15,860 nt of DNA, taken from NCBI GenBank assembly GCA_964478055.1, contig CAYZHV010000067.1, forward strand, positions 1 through 15,860, given 5' to 3'. This stretch comes from CAYZHV01 sp964478055 (lineage in GTDB: Bacteria; Spirochaetota; Spirochaetia; DSM-27196; Alkalispirochaetaceae). The translations under genes and the position numbers were made by a program. The notes under the pieces were generated by a model that saw only the letters and a list, made by a program, of their open reading frames with translations, was not told where the DNA came from and ran no database searches. How positions within the stretch are numbered: position 1 is the first letter of the stretch; every line of letters starts with the position of its first letter. Positions 5,896-13,385 of this stretch are shown here, in pieces.

Positions 5896-7451
5896 CCTTG
5901 CTCCTCCCCTTCCTTCTCTTCCAGGGTGTGGACCGCCTTGAGAACCCCTCCCTTACCGCGTCGCTCCCGCCAGCGAATAACGAAAGGAGCTGCCACAGAG
6001 GCGACGGTGAGGATGATAAGAATGATCGAAATAGGACGTCCGAAAAAAACTGCCATCATCGAACCTTGCGCCCGGCCCATGAGCACCGATTGTGTCAGAC
6101 CCTGCTCTGCGATAGGACCGAGGATGAGGCCCAGGACGATCGGTCCCGGCATGAAACCCGCCTTCCTCAGGGCGTGGGCCGCGATGCCGACGACCACCAT
6201 GGTGTAGATGTCCGCGACGTTGTTGTAAATGGAGTAGGAGCCGACCATGGAGAGAAAGATGATCACCGGCGCCATGGTCTGCACCTTCACCCGCTGCATC
6301 AGCTTCGCCACGGCCTTGCCGAGTATGATTCCCAGGGGGAGCATGGCGAGATTCGCAAGGACCAGGGAGAAGAGGAAAGCGTAGGTGATGGTTCCGAAGG
6401 AGGTAAAAAGCTCCGCTCCCGGTCGCATACCTTGCAGAAGGAGCGCCCCGAATAGTACTGCCGCCGGCGGTGCCCCGGGGACACCGAGGGTGAGCATCGG
6501 AATCAGCGCACCTGAGACGGAAGCGTTATTCGCGCTCTCCGAGGCTGCCACTCCTTCCATGGCGCCCTGTCCGAACTTCTCCTTGTTCTTGCTCGTCCGG
6601 ATCGCCTCGTTGTAGCTCACCAGACCGGCTATGTTGCCTCCGGCCCCGGGAATAATGCCGATCAAGGTGCCCAGGACCGAAGAGCGTATCATGAGCCACG
6701 GCTTTCTCAGGAGCGCATGAAAGACCCGGGTAACCATCTTCCGCTGCTTCTTGTAGGGAATCACCGTCCCCGCCTGGTGACTCTCTTCAACCATCCTCAG
6801 CACTTCGGGGATACAGAAGAAACCGATCAGGGCGGGTATCAGGGAGATGCCGTTCTGGAGCGCCAGGGTGCCGAAATTGTACCGCACAGCCCCCTCTATC
6901 GGGGCGATGCCGATGGTGGAGATCAGTAGCCCGATCCCACCGCCCACGAGTCCTTTTAACGTCGATCGGGGGGAGACCGCGGCGATGATGGTCAGTCCAA
7001 AAGCGGCGAGCCAGAAGTATTCCGGCGGACCGAAGCTAAGGGATGCTCGAGCAAGGGGAGGAGAGAGAAAGATGAGAAAAGCCACTCCCACGACGCCACC
7101 AAAGACTGAGGAGAGAGTAGCGGTAACAATCGCCCGGTACGCCTCCCCTTTTCGAGCCATGGGAAAACCGTCGAAGGTTGTGGCTATGGCTGAGGGAGTT
7201 CCGGGAGTGTTTATTAGTATCGCAGAGAAGGATCCGCCGTAAATCGCTCCGGCATAGATCGCCCCGAGGAGGGCGAGGCCATGGATGGAGGACATCCCGA
7301 AGGTAAACGGCACCAGGAGGGCGATTGCCATGGTTGCCGTTAGACCGGGAAGAGCGCCGACCATAATGCCGGCGCTCACTCCGATAACTACGAGAATCAG
7401 GCTGATCGGGTCGAGGACGCCGGCCAGCGCTCCTAGGAGCATATCACGCAT
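5892..7451 (-). CDS. tctA: Tripartite tricarboxylate transporter large membrane subunit, TctA family
   Basis: A 519-residue inner-membrane protein, close to the family norm of about 500, with roughly 11-12 hydrophobic spans. It carries the strongly conserved N-terminal half signature: GALPGLTATMAIALLVPFTF (33-52) followed by AIYAGAIYGGSFSAILINTPG (64-84) and a TTFDGFPMARKGE stretch. The mirrored second-half motif GIIPGAGGNIAGLVSYNEA (264-282) is present too. It is the transport channel of the TctCAB system and takes up an organic acid driven by an ion gradient. It begins 8 bp after the tctC stop. No Shine-Dalgarno is visible before ATG 7451 or the next in-frame ATG (7442), so translation probably depends on coupling to tctC. 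The order C-A-B differs from the more familiar C-B-A. Confidence 0.94.
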   Translation of the reverse strand: MRDMLLGALAGVLDPISLILVVIGVSAGIMVGALPGLTATMAIALLVPFTFGMSSIHGLALLGAIYAGAIYGGSFSAILINTPGTPSAIATTFDGFPMARKGEAYRAIVTATLSSVFGGVVGVAFLIFLSPPLARASLSFGPPEYFWLAAFGLTIIAAVSPRSTLKGLVGGGIGLLISTIGIAPIEGAVRYNFGTLALQNGISLIPALIGFFCIPEVLRMVEESHQAGTVIPYKKQRKMVTRVFHALLRKPWLMIRSSVLGTLIGIIPGAGGNIAGLVSYNEAIRTSKNKEKFGQGAMEGVAASESANNASVSGALIPMLTLGVPGAPPAAVLFGALLLQGMRPGAELFTSFGTITYAFLFSLVLANLAMLPLGIILGKAVAKLMQRVKVQTMAPVIIFLSMVGSYSIYNNVADIYTMVVVGIAAHALRKAGFMPGPIVLGLILGPIAEQGLTQSVLMGRAQGSMMAVFFGRPISIILIILTVASVAAPFVIRWRERRGKGGVLKAVHTLEEKEGEEQG

Positions 7452-7459
7452 AGGAGAAC

Positions 7460-8425
7460 TCAGATCTCGCCGAGCTCACGTAGGACGGTCTCGATCTCCT
7501 GGGACTTCTGTTCGATGTAGGCTGCAAACTCCTGAGCCCCGATGGAGTGAGTGACGAAACCGAGCTCGTCCATCTCGCTCCGGAATTCGGGATCGCTGCT
7601 TACCTCAGCAAAGGCCGCCTCGAGAGCCGCCACAACCTCATCAGGAGTACTCGGCGGAACCGCCACCCCTCGGTCGATTCCCGCGGTCATCTGGACTCCT
7701 TCCTCGATAAAAGTGGGAACGTCCGAAAGCTGTGGAAACCGCTCCTCCGTCCCTATGGCGAGCACCTTCATCTCCGCCTCGTGGGCAAGGAGATCGTTGG
7801 AGTTTGCCATGAGCACCTGGCTGTGACCGCCGAGGAAGTTTGCCACTGACGGAGCTGCCCCGGTGGCTGGAATATAGGTGAACTGAGCACCAGTGAGGTG
7901 CTGGAGCTGCAGGAGAGCGAGATGGTGCCCGGAGTGAGTGCCGGAACCGCTTACGGTTATCTCGCCGGGATTCTCCGTTGCATAAGCGATCAGCTCCTCC
8001 AACGTGTCGAATTGGCTGTCAGGAGAGACGGCAAGACCGATCGGTGTTGTCTGGAAGAGATATACCGGCTTGAGCTCTTCGGTCTCGTAACCGGCATCAT
8101 CACGTACCAGGGGCTGGATAATGATGTGGGGGATGTTGTTGCCGGTGATGGTGTAGCCGTCTCCCTTCGCCTTGACGAGGTTCGACCAGGCGAGAGCACC
8201 GCCAGCGCCGGGTTGATGCCGAACGACAATGTCCACGCCGAGAACCTCTTCGAGGTAAGGCTTCTGGTACTGGGCGGTGACATCGGATTGTCCACCGGGG
8301 TTAAAGGGAATCACATAGGATACTGCGCGACTGGGATACTCGCTACCTTCACCCTGACCCGCGGCAAAAAGCACCGTGGATAGGAGTAGTAGCGCTGCGA
8401 CCAAGAGAGCTACTCGGTTCTTCAT
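7460..8425 (-). CDS. tctC: Tripartite tricarboxylate transporter substrate-binding protein, TctC family
   Basis: A 321-residue exported binding protein. ATG 8425 is chosen because AGGAGG lies five bases upstream and it begins a clean signal peptide (MKNRVALLVAALLLLSTVLFA). A longer version from a TTG at 8440 would begin inside the Shine-Dalgarno region. The mature start AGQGEGSEYPSRAVSYVIPFNPGG carries the TctC pattern in which the PFNPGG loop and the later QPGAGGALAWSNL stretch bind the carboxylates. Further family landmarks are SGSGTHSGHHLALLQL and the late DVPTFIEEGV. It should capture an organic acid (citrate, tartrate, a C4 dicarboxylate, an aromatic acid or similar) and hand it to TctA/TctB. 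The neighbouring hydroxyacid dehydrogenase suggests a hydroxy or keto acid. Confidence 0.93.
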   Translation of the reverse strand: MKNRVALLVAALLLLSTVLFAAGQGEGSEYPSRAVSYVIPFNPGGQSDVTAQYQKPYLEEVLGVDIVVRHQPGAGGALAWSNLVKAKGDGYTITGNNIPHIIIQPLVRDDAGYETEELKPVYLFQTTPIGLAVSPDSQFDTLEELIAYATENPGEITVSGSGTHSGHHLALLQLQHLTGAQFTYIPATGAAPSVANFLGGHSQVLMANSNDLLAHEAEMKVLAIGTEERFPQLSDVPTFIEEGVQMTAGIDRGVAVPPSTPDEVVAALEAAFAEVSSDPEFRSEMDELGFVTHSIGAQEFAAYIEQKSQEIETVLRELGEI

Positions 8426-8453
8426 AAAAGCCTCCTGCAACTTTCTCGACGCC

Positions 8454-9440
8454 TCAGCGCCGAGAGAAAATTTGGGGATTTACAACGTACCTCGGGCGCC
8501 TCCCCTGAAGTACCCGTACCAACTCATCCATTCCGTCTATCTGATTCTGCCGGTGGCTCTCCTCGGAGTACCAGGCAATGTGGGGCGTTACGATCGCGTT
8601 CGGAAGACGAAGAAGCCGCTCCCTTCCGGTCGGAGGCTCAGTCTCGAGAACGTCTATGCCCGCTCCGCCGATATTCCCCGCCTCCAGGGCATCTTCGAGG
8701 GCGTTCTGATCGACGATTGAGCCCCGGGCGGTGTTAACCAGGACCGCATGGGACTGCATCTTCGCGAGAGCCTCAGCATCGATCAGGTGATAGGTTTCGT
8801 CGGTCAGGGGCGCATGAATGGAGATCGAATCCGTCGCTTCGAGCATCGGATAGAGGTCGTAGTACCGTTCCACGCCGAGAAGCTCAAAGATGTCGTCATC
8901 GACATAGGGATCGTAGGCGACGACCTGCATACCAAGTCCCTGCGCCTTTCTGGCGGCGTGACGGCCGATACGACCGAGTCCGATGATGCCAAACCGGCGA
9001 GTCCTAAAGGAGTGAATCGGTCGCGCCTGCTTGTAGTCCCAGCCTCCCTCTCGGACGTGAGGAATAAGCTCGTGGAGTTTTCGGGAGACCCCCAAAAGGA
9101 GGGTGACCGCGTGCTCCGCCACCTCTTCGCTGCAGTAGAGGGGGCAGTTGGAAACTACTATTCCTCGCTCCGTCGCCGCCTCGAGGTCCACCACATCGTA
9201 TCCCACCGAAAGGGTCATAATCAGCTTGCACTGTTTTGCGGCGCCGATCATCTCGCGCGTCACCGGGTGGCCGATCACCACCAGGGCAGCGGCGTTTTTG
9301 ACCTCTTCGAGAATATCCTGGTCGCTCATTCCTTCGGTACTTGCGATTTCCGCCTGCACCTCCGCGGCACGCTGACGAAAGTAGTCGAAGTCCGGGAACT
9401 TCATGTACAGCCGATTTCCAAGTAGCACAACCTTCTGCAT
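8454..9440 (-). CDS. D-isomer-specific 2-hydroxyacid dehydrogenase, CtBP-like
   Basis: A 328-residue cytoplasmic NAD-dependent oxidoreductase of the D-lactate/phosphoglycerate dehydrogenase superfamily. The dinucleotide-binding motif GLGRIG is at 154-159, with an acidic residue (Asp177, AYDPY) at the end of the second strand that favours NAD over NADP. The catalytic set is complete: Arg239 (NTARG), Glu268 (LETEPP) and His287 (TPHIAWYSEES). The tryptophan-tyrosine after the histidine is the form seen in CtBP-like members. ATG 9440 is preferred because it places the first beta strand (QKVVLLGN) at the N terminus; a GTG at 9497 would add 19 residues, and neither has a good Shine-Dalgarno. It is the first gene of the operon, with tctC starting 28 bp after its stop, so it probably interconverts an imported 2-hydroxy acid and its keto form. 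Confidence 0.88.
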   Translation of the reverse strand: MQKVVLLGNRLYMKFPDFDYFRQRAAEVQAEIASTEGMSDQDILEEVKNAAALVVIGHPVTREMIGAAKQCKLIMTLSVGYDVVDLEAATERGIVVSNCPLYCSEEVAEHAVTLLLGVSRKLHELIPHVREGGWDYKQARPIHSFRTRRFGIIGLGRIGRHAARKAQGLGMQVVAYDPYVDDDIFELLGVERYYDLYPMLEATDSISIHAPLTDETYHLIDAEALAKMQSHAVLVNTARGSIVDQNALEDALEAGNIGGAGIDVLETEPPTGRERLLRLPNAIVTPHIAWYSEESHRQNQIDGMDELVRVLQGRRPRYVVNPQIFSRR

Positions 9441-9555
9441 GTCGGAGCGAGGGTATCCACGCCCCTGCAAGGTGCACAAGGGATTGCCCGCAGGCACATC
9501 GAATTCTAACGTTGATCGCTCTCAGGGGTAGGGCTTCTATCAGTTTGCGGCGTTA

Positions 9556-9584
9556 ATAATAGAGTTTATAACACTATTAGTTAA
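9556..9584 (-). promoter_or_regulatory. Promoter with embedded palindrome for the dehydrogenase-tctCAB operon
   Basis: On the minus strand TTAACT (9579-9584) and TATTAT (9556-9561) are spaced by 17 bases and match the sigma-70 boxes at four and five of six positions. A 21-bp imperfect palindrome (9558-9578) with outer arms AATAG/CTATT and inner arms GTT/AAC fills the spacer and overlaps the -10. This is where a repressor would block polymerase. The leader before ATG 9440 would be about 110 bases. No regulator gene lies next to the operon. Confidence 0.55.
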
Positions 9585-9612
9585 GTGAATGATTCGAATA
9601 TTGGATTCACTT
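9583..9612. repeat. 30-bp inverted repeat upstream of the tct promoter
   Basis: AAGTGAAT (9583-9590) and ATTCACTT (9605-9612) are perfect 8-bp arms around a 14-base centre, which itself contains the palindrome ATTCGAAT (9592-9599). It overlaps the end of the -35 box and extends upstream, a typical activator or second-operator position. It also lies 40-70 bases past the stop of the preceding gene, but with no T-run it is a poor terminator. Confidence 0.45.
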
Positions 9613-9651
9613 CTTCTAGGGGCGGCCTTTTCATTGTCTAAGTCTCTCAGC

Positions 9652-10035
9652 TCAGGAGGCGCCAGGGTTGAACCCCGGAGGATCACTGGCGGGAAAAGAC
9701 TCCAGGGACGCCTCTTCCACTTCCGCGTCACCCTTCTTCTCCGATGCGTCGAGCTTCTCCTGCACGTGCTTAACGTTCTCCTCCAGTTTGTTTGAGGCCT
9801 CCGGGTCGTCCTCGATTCGGAGAGTCGTGATTACGTGAGGAGTAAGGTTTCGTACCTCCTGATGAGCCGCCTTGATCACCGGCATAACCTCCTCCCAAGA
9901 GCCTTCAATCGCCGTACCCGAAGGAGTAAGCTGATACCTCAGCTTTGCTTTCTGAATCACTCGGACGCAGCGCGCCACTGCGTCACTTATATGGGCGTTC
10001 GTGCCGACCGGCACGACTTGTAGTTCGAATAGCAT
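9652..10035 (-). CDS. MTH1187/YkoF-like thiamine-binding-family protein with C-terminal ESFPASDPP tail
   Basis: A 127-residue protein. Residues 1-96 match the MTH1187 (DUF77) family of small ferredoxin-fold proteins, with the hallmark strands MLFELQVVPVGTN (1-13) and LRYQLTPSGTAIEGSWEEVM (32-51), then KAAHQEV and TTLRIEDD. Family members bind thiamine-like ligands and form tetramers, but the cellular role is not well established. Residues 97-127 are an added low-complexity acidic linker followed by ASLESFPASDPPGFNPG. That tail resembles a short motif I remember from the ends of assorted small uncharacterised bacterial proteins; its function is unknown to me. ATG 10035 has GAGGAGG a few bases upstream. 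It follows the Mth938-type gene after 13 bp and is the last gene of the five-gene run. Confidence 0.85.
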   Translation of the reverse strand: MLFELQVVPVGTNAHISDAVARCVRVIQKAKLRYQLTPSGTAIEGSWEEVMPVIKAAHQEVRNLTPHVITTLRIEDDPEASNKLEENVKHVQEKLDASEKKGDAEVEEASLESFPASDPPGFNPGAS

Positions 10036-10048
10036 GCGTCCTCCTCAG

Positions 10049-10393
10049 CTAACAGGTAAGATGAAGTATAAAGTCCGTGTCCGGATCATCCAGATGCGTA
10101 ATCGCCTCTGGGGTCGGCATAGGGTCTACTTCCACCCCCCGCTCTCTCGCCTCGTTGTACACTTCATCGAGAATCGGAAGCCGGCCGTAGGCGCCGGTCC
10201 CGATGATAAGGCGCTTTCCGGAGAGGGGAATTTCTTCCTTGTCCGAGAGGGGAGTATGTCCGTACTCCGCCTTTAGCGGCTTCGAGGGACCCTTCTTCCG
10301 TTTCCTTATCGTCCCGGACTCGATAACCAGATCGTGGTCGTACACGTTCCCATCTATGGTTATGGAGCCGAACTCGTAGTGCTCAGCGTGCAT
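10049..10393 (-). CDS. Mth938-like domain protein (DUF498/NDUFAF3 family)
   Basis: A 114-residue single-domain protein of the usual size for the Mth938 family. Visible family landmarks in order are FGSITIDGNVYDHDLVI (8-24), KGPSKPLKAEYGHTPLS (34-50), LIIGTGAYGRLP (62-73), PTPEAI (93-98) and a C-terminal ILHLTC (109-114). The eukaryotic relative NDUFAF3 helps assemble respiratory complex I; bacterial members have no settled role. ATG 10393 has GGAG six bases upstream, and the gene starts 3 bp after the stop of the dUTPase-fold gene, so the two are tightly coupled. It is followed after 13 bp by the thiamine-binding-family gene. The Cys at the very C terminus is a family feature. Confidence 0.9.
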   Translation of the reverse strand: MHAEHYEFGSITIDGNVYDHDLVIESGTIRKRKKGPSKPLKAEYGHTPLSDKEEIPLSGKRLIIGTGAYGRLPILDEVYNEARERGVEVDPMPTPEAITHLDDPDTDFILHLTC

Positions 10394-10396
10394 CGA

Positions 10397-10840
10397 TTAC
10401 TCCAGGAGAAGGACCCGGGAAATCCGGGCGTTCTCTTTGATGTCCACGCCAGGAGTAGGCACCTGCATCACCGTGGCCAGGGGTTCTCGCGAGGCGACGA
10501 TGAGCTCTGTCGGGTGCGCAAGCCCAGTGCGTGCGGCCTCTTCCCAGATTTGAAACAGCACCCGTTCCCCCTCTTCGAGCACGATCGACTCATTGAACTC
10601 GAGAAGGTAGGTTCCCGGCTCCAGATGCCACCAACCGTACTTGTCGTCGGGACTCGCCTTAACCGGCTCCTGCCAAGCCGTTGGAGACGGTGCAAACTCG
10701 CTGCCGCCAAAGTCGAGGCTACCCCGACCGACAAGGGTACCTATGCGTCCCGCGGTAAGGATCATAGAGCCGGTATTCTCGTCGAGCTGTTTCCCTTCAT
10801 GAATGTAGTTTTTTGTGACTGCGTCGATTGATCGCGGCAC
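10397..10840 (-). CDS. dCTP deaminase/dUTPase-fold protein, divergent
   Basis: A 147-residue protein. The start is GTG at 10840, fixed by AAGGAGG six bases upstream. The middle has the layout of the dUTPase/dCTP deaminase beta-barrel superfamily: a WWHLEPGTYLLEFNESIVLEEGE stretch (70-92) equivalent to the 'L.PG.y.l...E.i.lp' strands of dCTP deaminase, then VLFQIWEEAARTGLAHPT (94-111) where the deaminase has its SSL.R.G(L/V) motif. The catalytic serine of that motif is replaced (WEEAAR), and I cannot place the catalytic glutamate. It may therefore have a different substrate or a regulatory role. It starts 76 bp after the antiporter stop and is followed after 3 bp by the Mth938-type gene. The fold assignment is from pattern recognition, so it remains tentative. 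Confidence 0.62.
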   Translation of the reverse strand: MPRSIDAVTKNYIHEGKQLDENTGSMILTAGRIGTLVGRGSLDFGGSEFAPSPTAWQEPVKASPDDKYGWWHLEPGTYLLEFNESIVLEEGERVLFQIWEEAARTGLAHPTELIVASREPLATVMQVPTPGVDIKENARISRVLLLE

Positions 10841-10916
10841 TTCTTGCCTCCTTATACTTCAAACGTACTCAGAGGAGTGCCGAAACGTGAACCCGAGGCA
10901 AGGCGCCCCCTGGCTG

Positions 10917-13379
10917 TTACTCTCCGCGGCGTTCGCGGTCGGCCCGCTCCACCGCTCGCCGAATAGCCGGGTACCGATCAAAGAGACGAAAGAGAGAGTC
11001 CCGGTCGAGCTCGTATAGAAGGCAGTTGGACACCGCCTCCACGGTGGCCGAGCGCTCCGTCTCCCGAATGATCGCCATCTCTCCAAAAAAATCCCCTGCC
11101 ATGAGGGTCGCCAGGCTCTCACGCTCGCCCCGGCGCTCCTTGACCACTCTGACAACACCGCGGGCAACAAGGAATAGAGTTCTCCCCGGCTCCCCCTGAC
11201 GGACCACGAGGTCTCCGGCGTTAACCGTCCGCGGTCGCATTCGGCCAGCTATGACTCCGAACTCCTCCGCCGGAAGCTCTGAAAAGAGTGGTACGGTCTT
11301 GAGAAGCTCCGAGGGATCGGTTTCGAGCTCCGCTGTCTCCCGGACCCGATTGCGCCATATCGCCGTGGAGAGCTCCTCCTGAACCCGTTCCTTGACGTTC
11401 AGGGGGAGATACCCCTTTTCCCCCTGTTCCTCCAGGGACCGCAGCTCCGCAAGTAGCGTCAACCTCCGAGCGAGGGTTCGTTGGGTGACGGTGACGAACT
11501 CCGGGAACTCCGCAGCCATCTCCTCGAGGTACGTCCGGGCCTTGTCGTGCCAGTGGTTATACTGCTCCCGGGCAGCATCGATCGGCGGCAAGGGAAAGAG
11601 TTCCCTCCCTTCCGTCGCCTCGAGATGCTCGAGGACGTGACGACTCGCCTCGTAGTGTCCCCAGGCCACTTCGTAGTCGATCGCCAGCCGCCGACGGCGC
11701 CACCGCTCCGCGACGCCCCGAAAGCCCGGCGTACGATGCAGGAGGGCCCGCAAGTTTTCCTCCAGGGTCTTCGGGTGCAGGATGCCGTAGCGAACGTCGT
11801 GCACATCGCCGCCGCGGCGTACCTTCTCGGACTGCGCCTCGGTCTGTCGCACCAGTTGGCGGTAAGCGATCTCACCGAGATGGCCACGGTCGAGAAGCTC
11901 GCGGTAAAGGGAAGACTCCGCTCTTAGCGCCTGAAGCATGATGATGCTCGACAGCACTCCTCCTTCTTCGCTCTCATGCTCAATGGAGCGAAGCTGTTCC
12001 TTGAGCGCGTTTATTCGTTCCTCGTACTCCCCGGAGAGCTCCCGAGCGATACGAGGTGAGAAGACGCCTCCCTCGCTGAACTCCGGGATCCGCTCGTAGG
12101 CGTACTCCTTCGCCGTCAGCCGCCCTTCGGTTTCGATGAGCCGTTCCGAGAGCACACCCTTGTCGAGCCCGAGAAGCCGCACTACCGGCTGGATAGTGAG
12201 ACCGTGGAAGAGAAGGGTAAAGAGCACCGCCCCGAGTACCAGGGAGACCATCAAAGGGTCGCCTACAGTCGCCGGAAGCCCGAGAACGATCGCTATCGGC
12301 ACCGCCCCGCGAAGGCCACCCCAGAGAAGCACTACCTTATAGCTCCAGGCAATCGGCCGTCCTCGATGGATTGCCTCATAGGTTGGGAGTACCCCGAAAA
12401 CCACCACCCCCCGGGCAATGAGCATTGCCAGGACGAGAAAAGCGAGTATCTGCCACTCCGAAACCAGTGTCAGCAGCTCTATACGAAGGCCCATGAGCAG
12501 AAAGAGCAAGGCGTTGGCAAGGAAGGCGATATACCCCCAGAAGTACTCGATATAGGATCGCACCGCCTCGGGAAGCTTCATCCAGCCCCTGGAACCGAAG
12601 ACGAGCCCCGCTGCCAGGGTCGCAATGACTCCACTCACTTCCAGAAAGTGCTCCGCCACGAGAAAGGAGAGGTAGGCGAGGATCGTGGTTACGGTAATAG
12701 TGATCGGGGAATCCGTGGAGAAGAGCCTCAGGAGCAGGATTGCCCCGCCGCCGAGGAGAATACCCACCACGGCTCCGCCGAGAAAGACATAGAAGAACTC
12801 CCCCACCCCGTGGACATAATCCGTGAAGGTAAGGGCGCCGCCGACAACAATTCCAGCGATGATCTTCGAGAGCACCAGGGATGCGGCGTCGTTAAAGAGG
12901 CTCTCCCCTTCCACAAGCGTGTTCAGTCGCTTCGGGGCTCCGAGTTTCTGAAAGACCGAGAGGACCGCCACCGGATCCGTGGCACTGAGAATCGCTCCCA
13001 GGAGTAGGGCCGTGGGAAAAGCGATCCTCGTAAGAGAGGAGACGATGCCTCCTACGGCAAAGGTAGAGACCAGCAGTCCAGGCACCGCCAGAACCAGAAT
13101 GGGGCCTATGTTCTTGCCCAGACTCCGCAGATCGAAGTGCATCGCCGACTCGAAAATTAACGTCGGCAGAAAGACAAAAAGCACGATGTCCGCTGAGATA
13201 CTAAGACCGAAGAGCGAATCTACCGCCTCGCCATAGCTATCGAGAATGAGCGCAAGTATGAGCCCGACAACAAAGAGAAGAACCGAGACCGGAAGGTTCA
13301 GTTTGCTTGCCCCGCCCCGAACAAGGGCGGCCACGAGCATCAGCAGGACGATGCTCGTGACGATTTCAACGGTACCCAT
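10917..13379 (-). CDS. CPA1-type Na+/H+ antiporter with C-terminal cyclic-nucleotide-binding domain
   Basis: An 820-residue inner-membrane exchanger. Residues 1 to about 405 hold roughly 12 spans with CPA1/NhaP signatures: FLPTLIFESAMHFD (70-83), LSATDPVAVLSVFQKLG (131-147) and LVEGESLFNDAASLVL (155-170), where Asn163-Asp164 form the ND ion-binding pair of electroneutral exchangers. A helical cytoplasmic region rich in Glu and Arg follows (about 410-690). Residues 695-815 form a cNMP-binding (CAP_ED) domain with the phosphate-binding-cassette elements FFGEMAI (764-770) and ERSATVEA (775-782), so the key Glu and Arg are kept and nucleotide binding is plausible. The architecture resembles plant SOS1 and animal sperm NHE. 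It probably exports Na+ for pH and salt homeostasis, gated by a nucleotide. ATG 13379 starts 6 bp after the upstream lon-type stop and has no clear Shine-Dalgarno, suggesting reinitiation. Confidence 0.93.
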   Translation of the reverse strand: MGTVEIVTSIVLLMLVAALVRGGASKLNLPVSVLLFVVGLILALILDSYGEAVDSLFGLSISADIVLFVFLPTLIFESAMHFDLRSLGKNIGPILVLAVPGLLVSTFAVGGIVSSLTRIAFPTALLLGAILSATDPVAVLSVFQKLGAPKRLNTLVEGESLFNDAASLVLSKIIAGIVVGGALTFTDYVHGVGEFFYVFLGGAVVGILLGGGAILLLRLFSTDSPITITVTTILAYLSFLVAEHFLEVSGVIATLAAGLVFGSRGWMKLPEAVRSYIEYFWGYIAFLANALLFLLMGLRIELLTLVSEWQILAFLVLAMLIARGVVVFGVLPTYEAIHRGRPIAWSYKVVLLWGGLRGAVPIAIVLGLPATVGDPLMVSLVLGAVLFTLLFHGLTIQPVVRLLGLDKGVLSERLIETEGRLTAKEYAYERIPEFSEGGVFSPRIARELSGEYEERINALKEQLRSIEHESEEGGVLSSIIMLQALRAESSLYRELLDRGHLGEIAYRQLVRQTEAQSEKVRRGGDVHDVRYGILHPKTLEENLRALLHRTPGFRGVAERWRRRRLAIDYEVAWGHYEASRHVLEHLEATEGRELFPLPPIDAAREQYNHWHDKARTYLEEMAAEFPEFVTVTQRTLARRLTLLAELRSLEEQGEKGYLPLNVKERVQEELSTAIWRNRVRETAELETDPSELLKTVPLFSELPAEEFGVIAGRMRPRTVNAGDLVVRQGEPGRTLFLVARGVVRVVKERRGERESLATLMAGDFFGEMAIIRETERSATVEAVSNCLLYELDRDSLFRLFDRYPAIRRAVERADRERRGE

Positions 13380-13385
13380 ACGGGC

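Noticed and set aside
9540..9731. A 63-codon minus-strand frame spanning the gap between the thiamine-family and dehydrogenase genes
   Set aside because: It has no ribosome-binding site, overlaps the C-terminal coding part of the MTH1187-type gene in another frame, and covers the promoter palindromes.
10841..10916. Possible terminator or promoter between the antiporter and dUTPase-fold genes
   Set aside because: A TATAAG close to the ribosome-binding site and a GGCGCC palindrome are present, but there is no matching -35, no strong stem and no T-run, so neither can be supported.
12204..13007. A 267-codon plus-strand frame inside the antiporter gene
   Set aside because: It is antisense to the conserved transmembrane core; the sequence is polar, repetitive and unlike any family.
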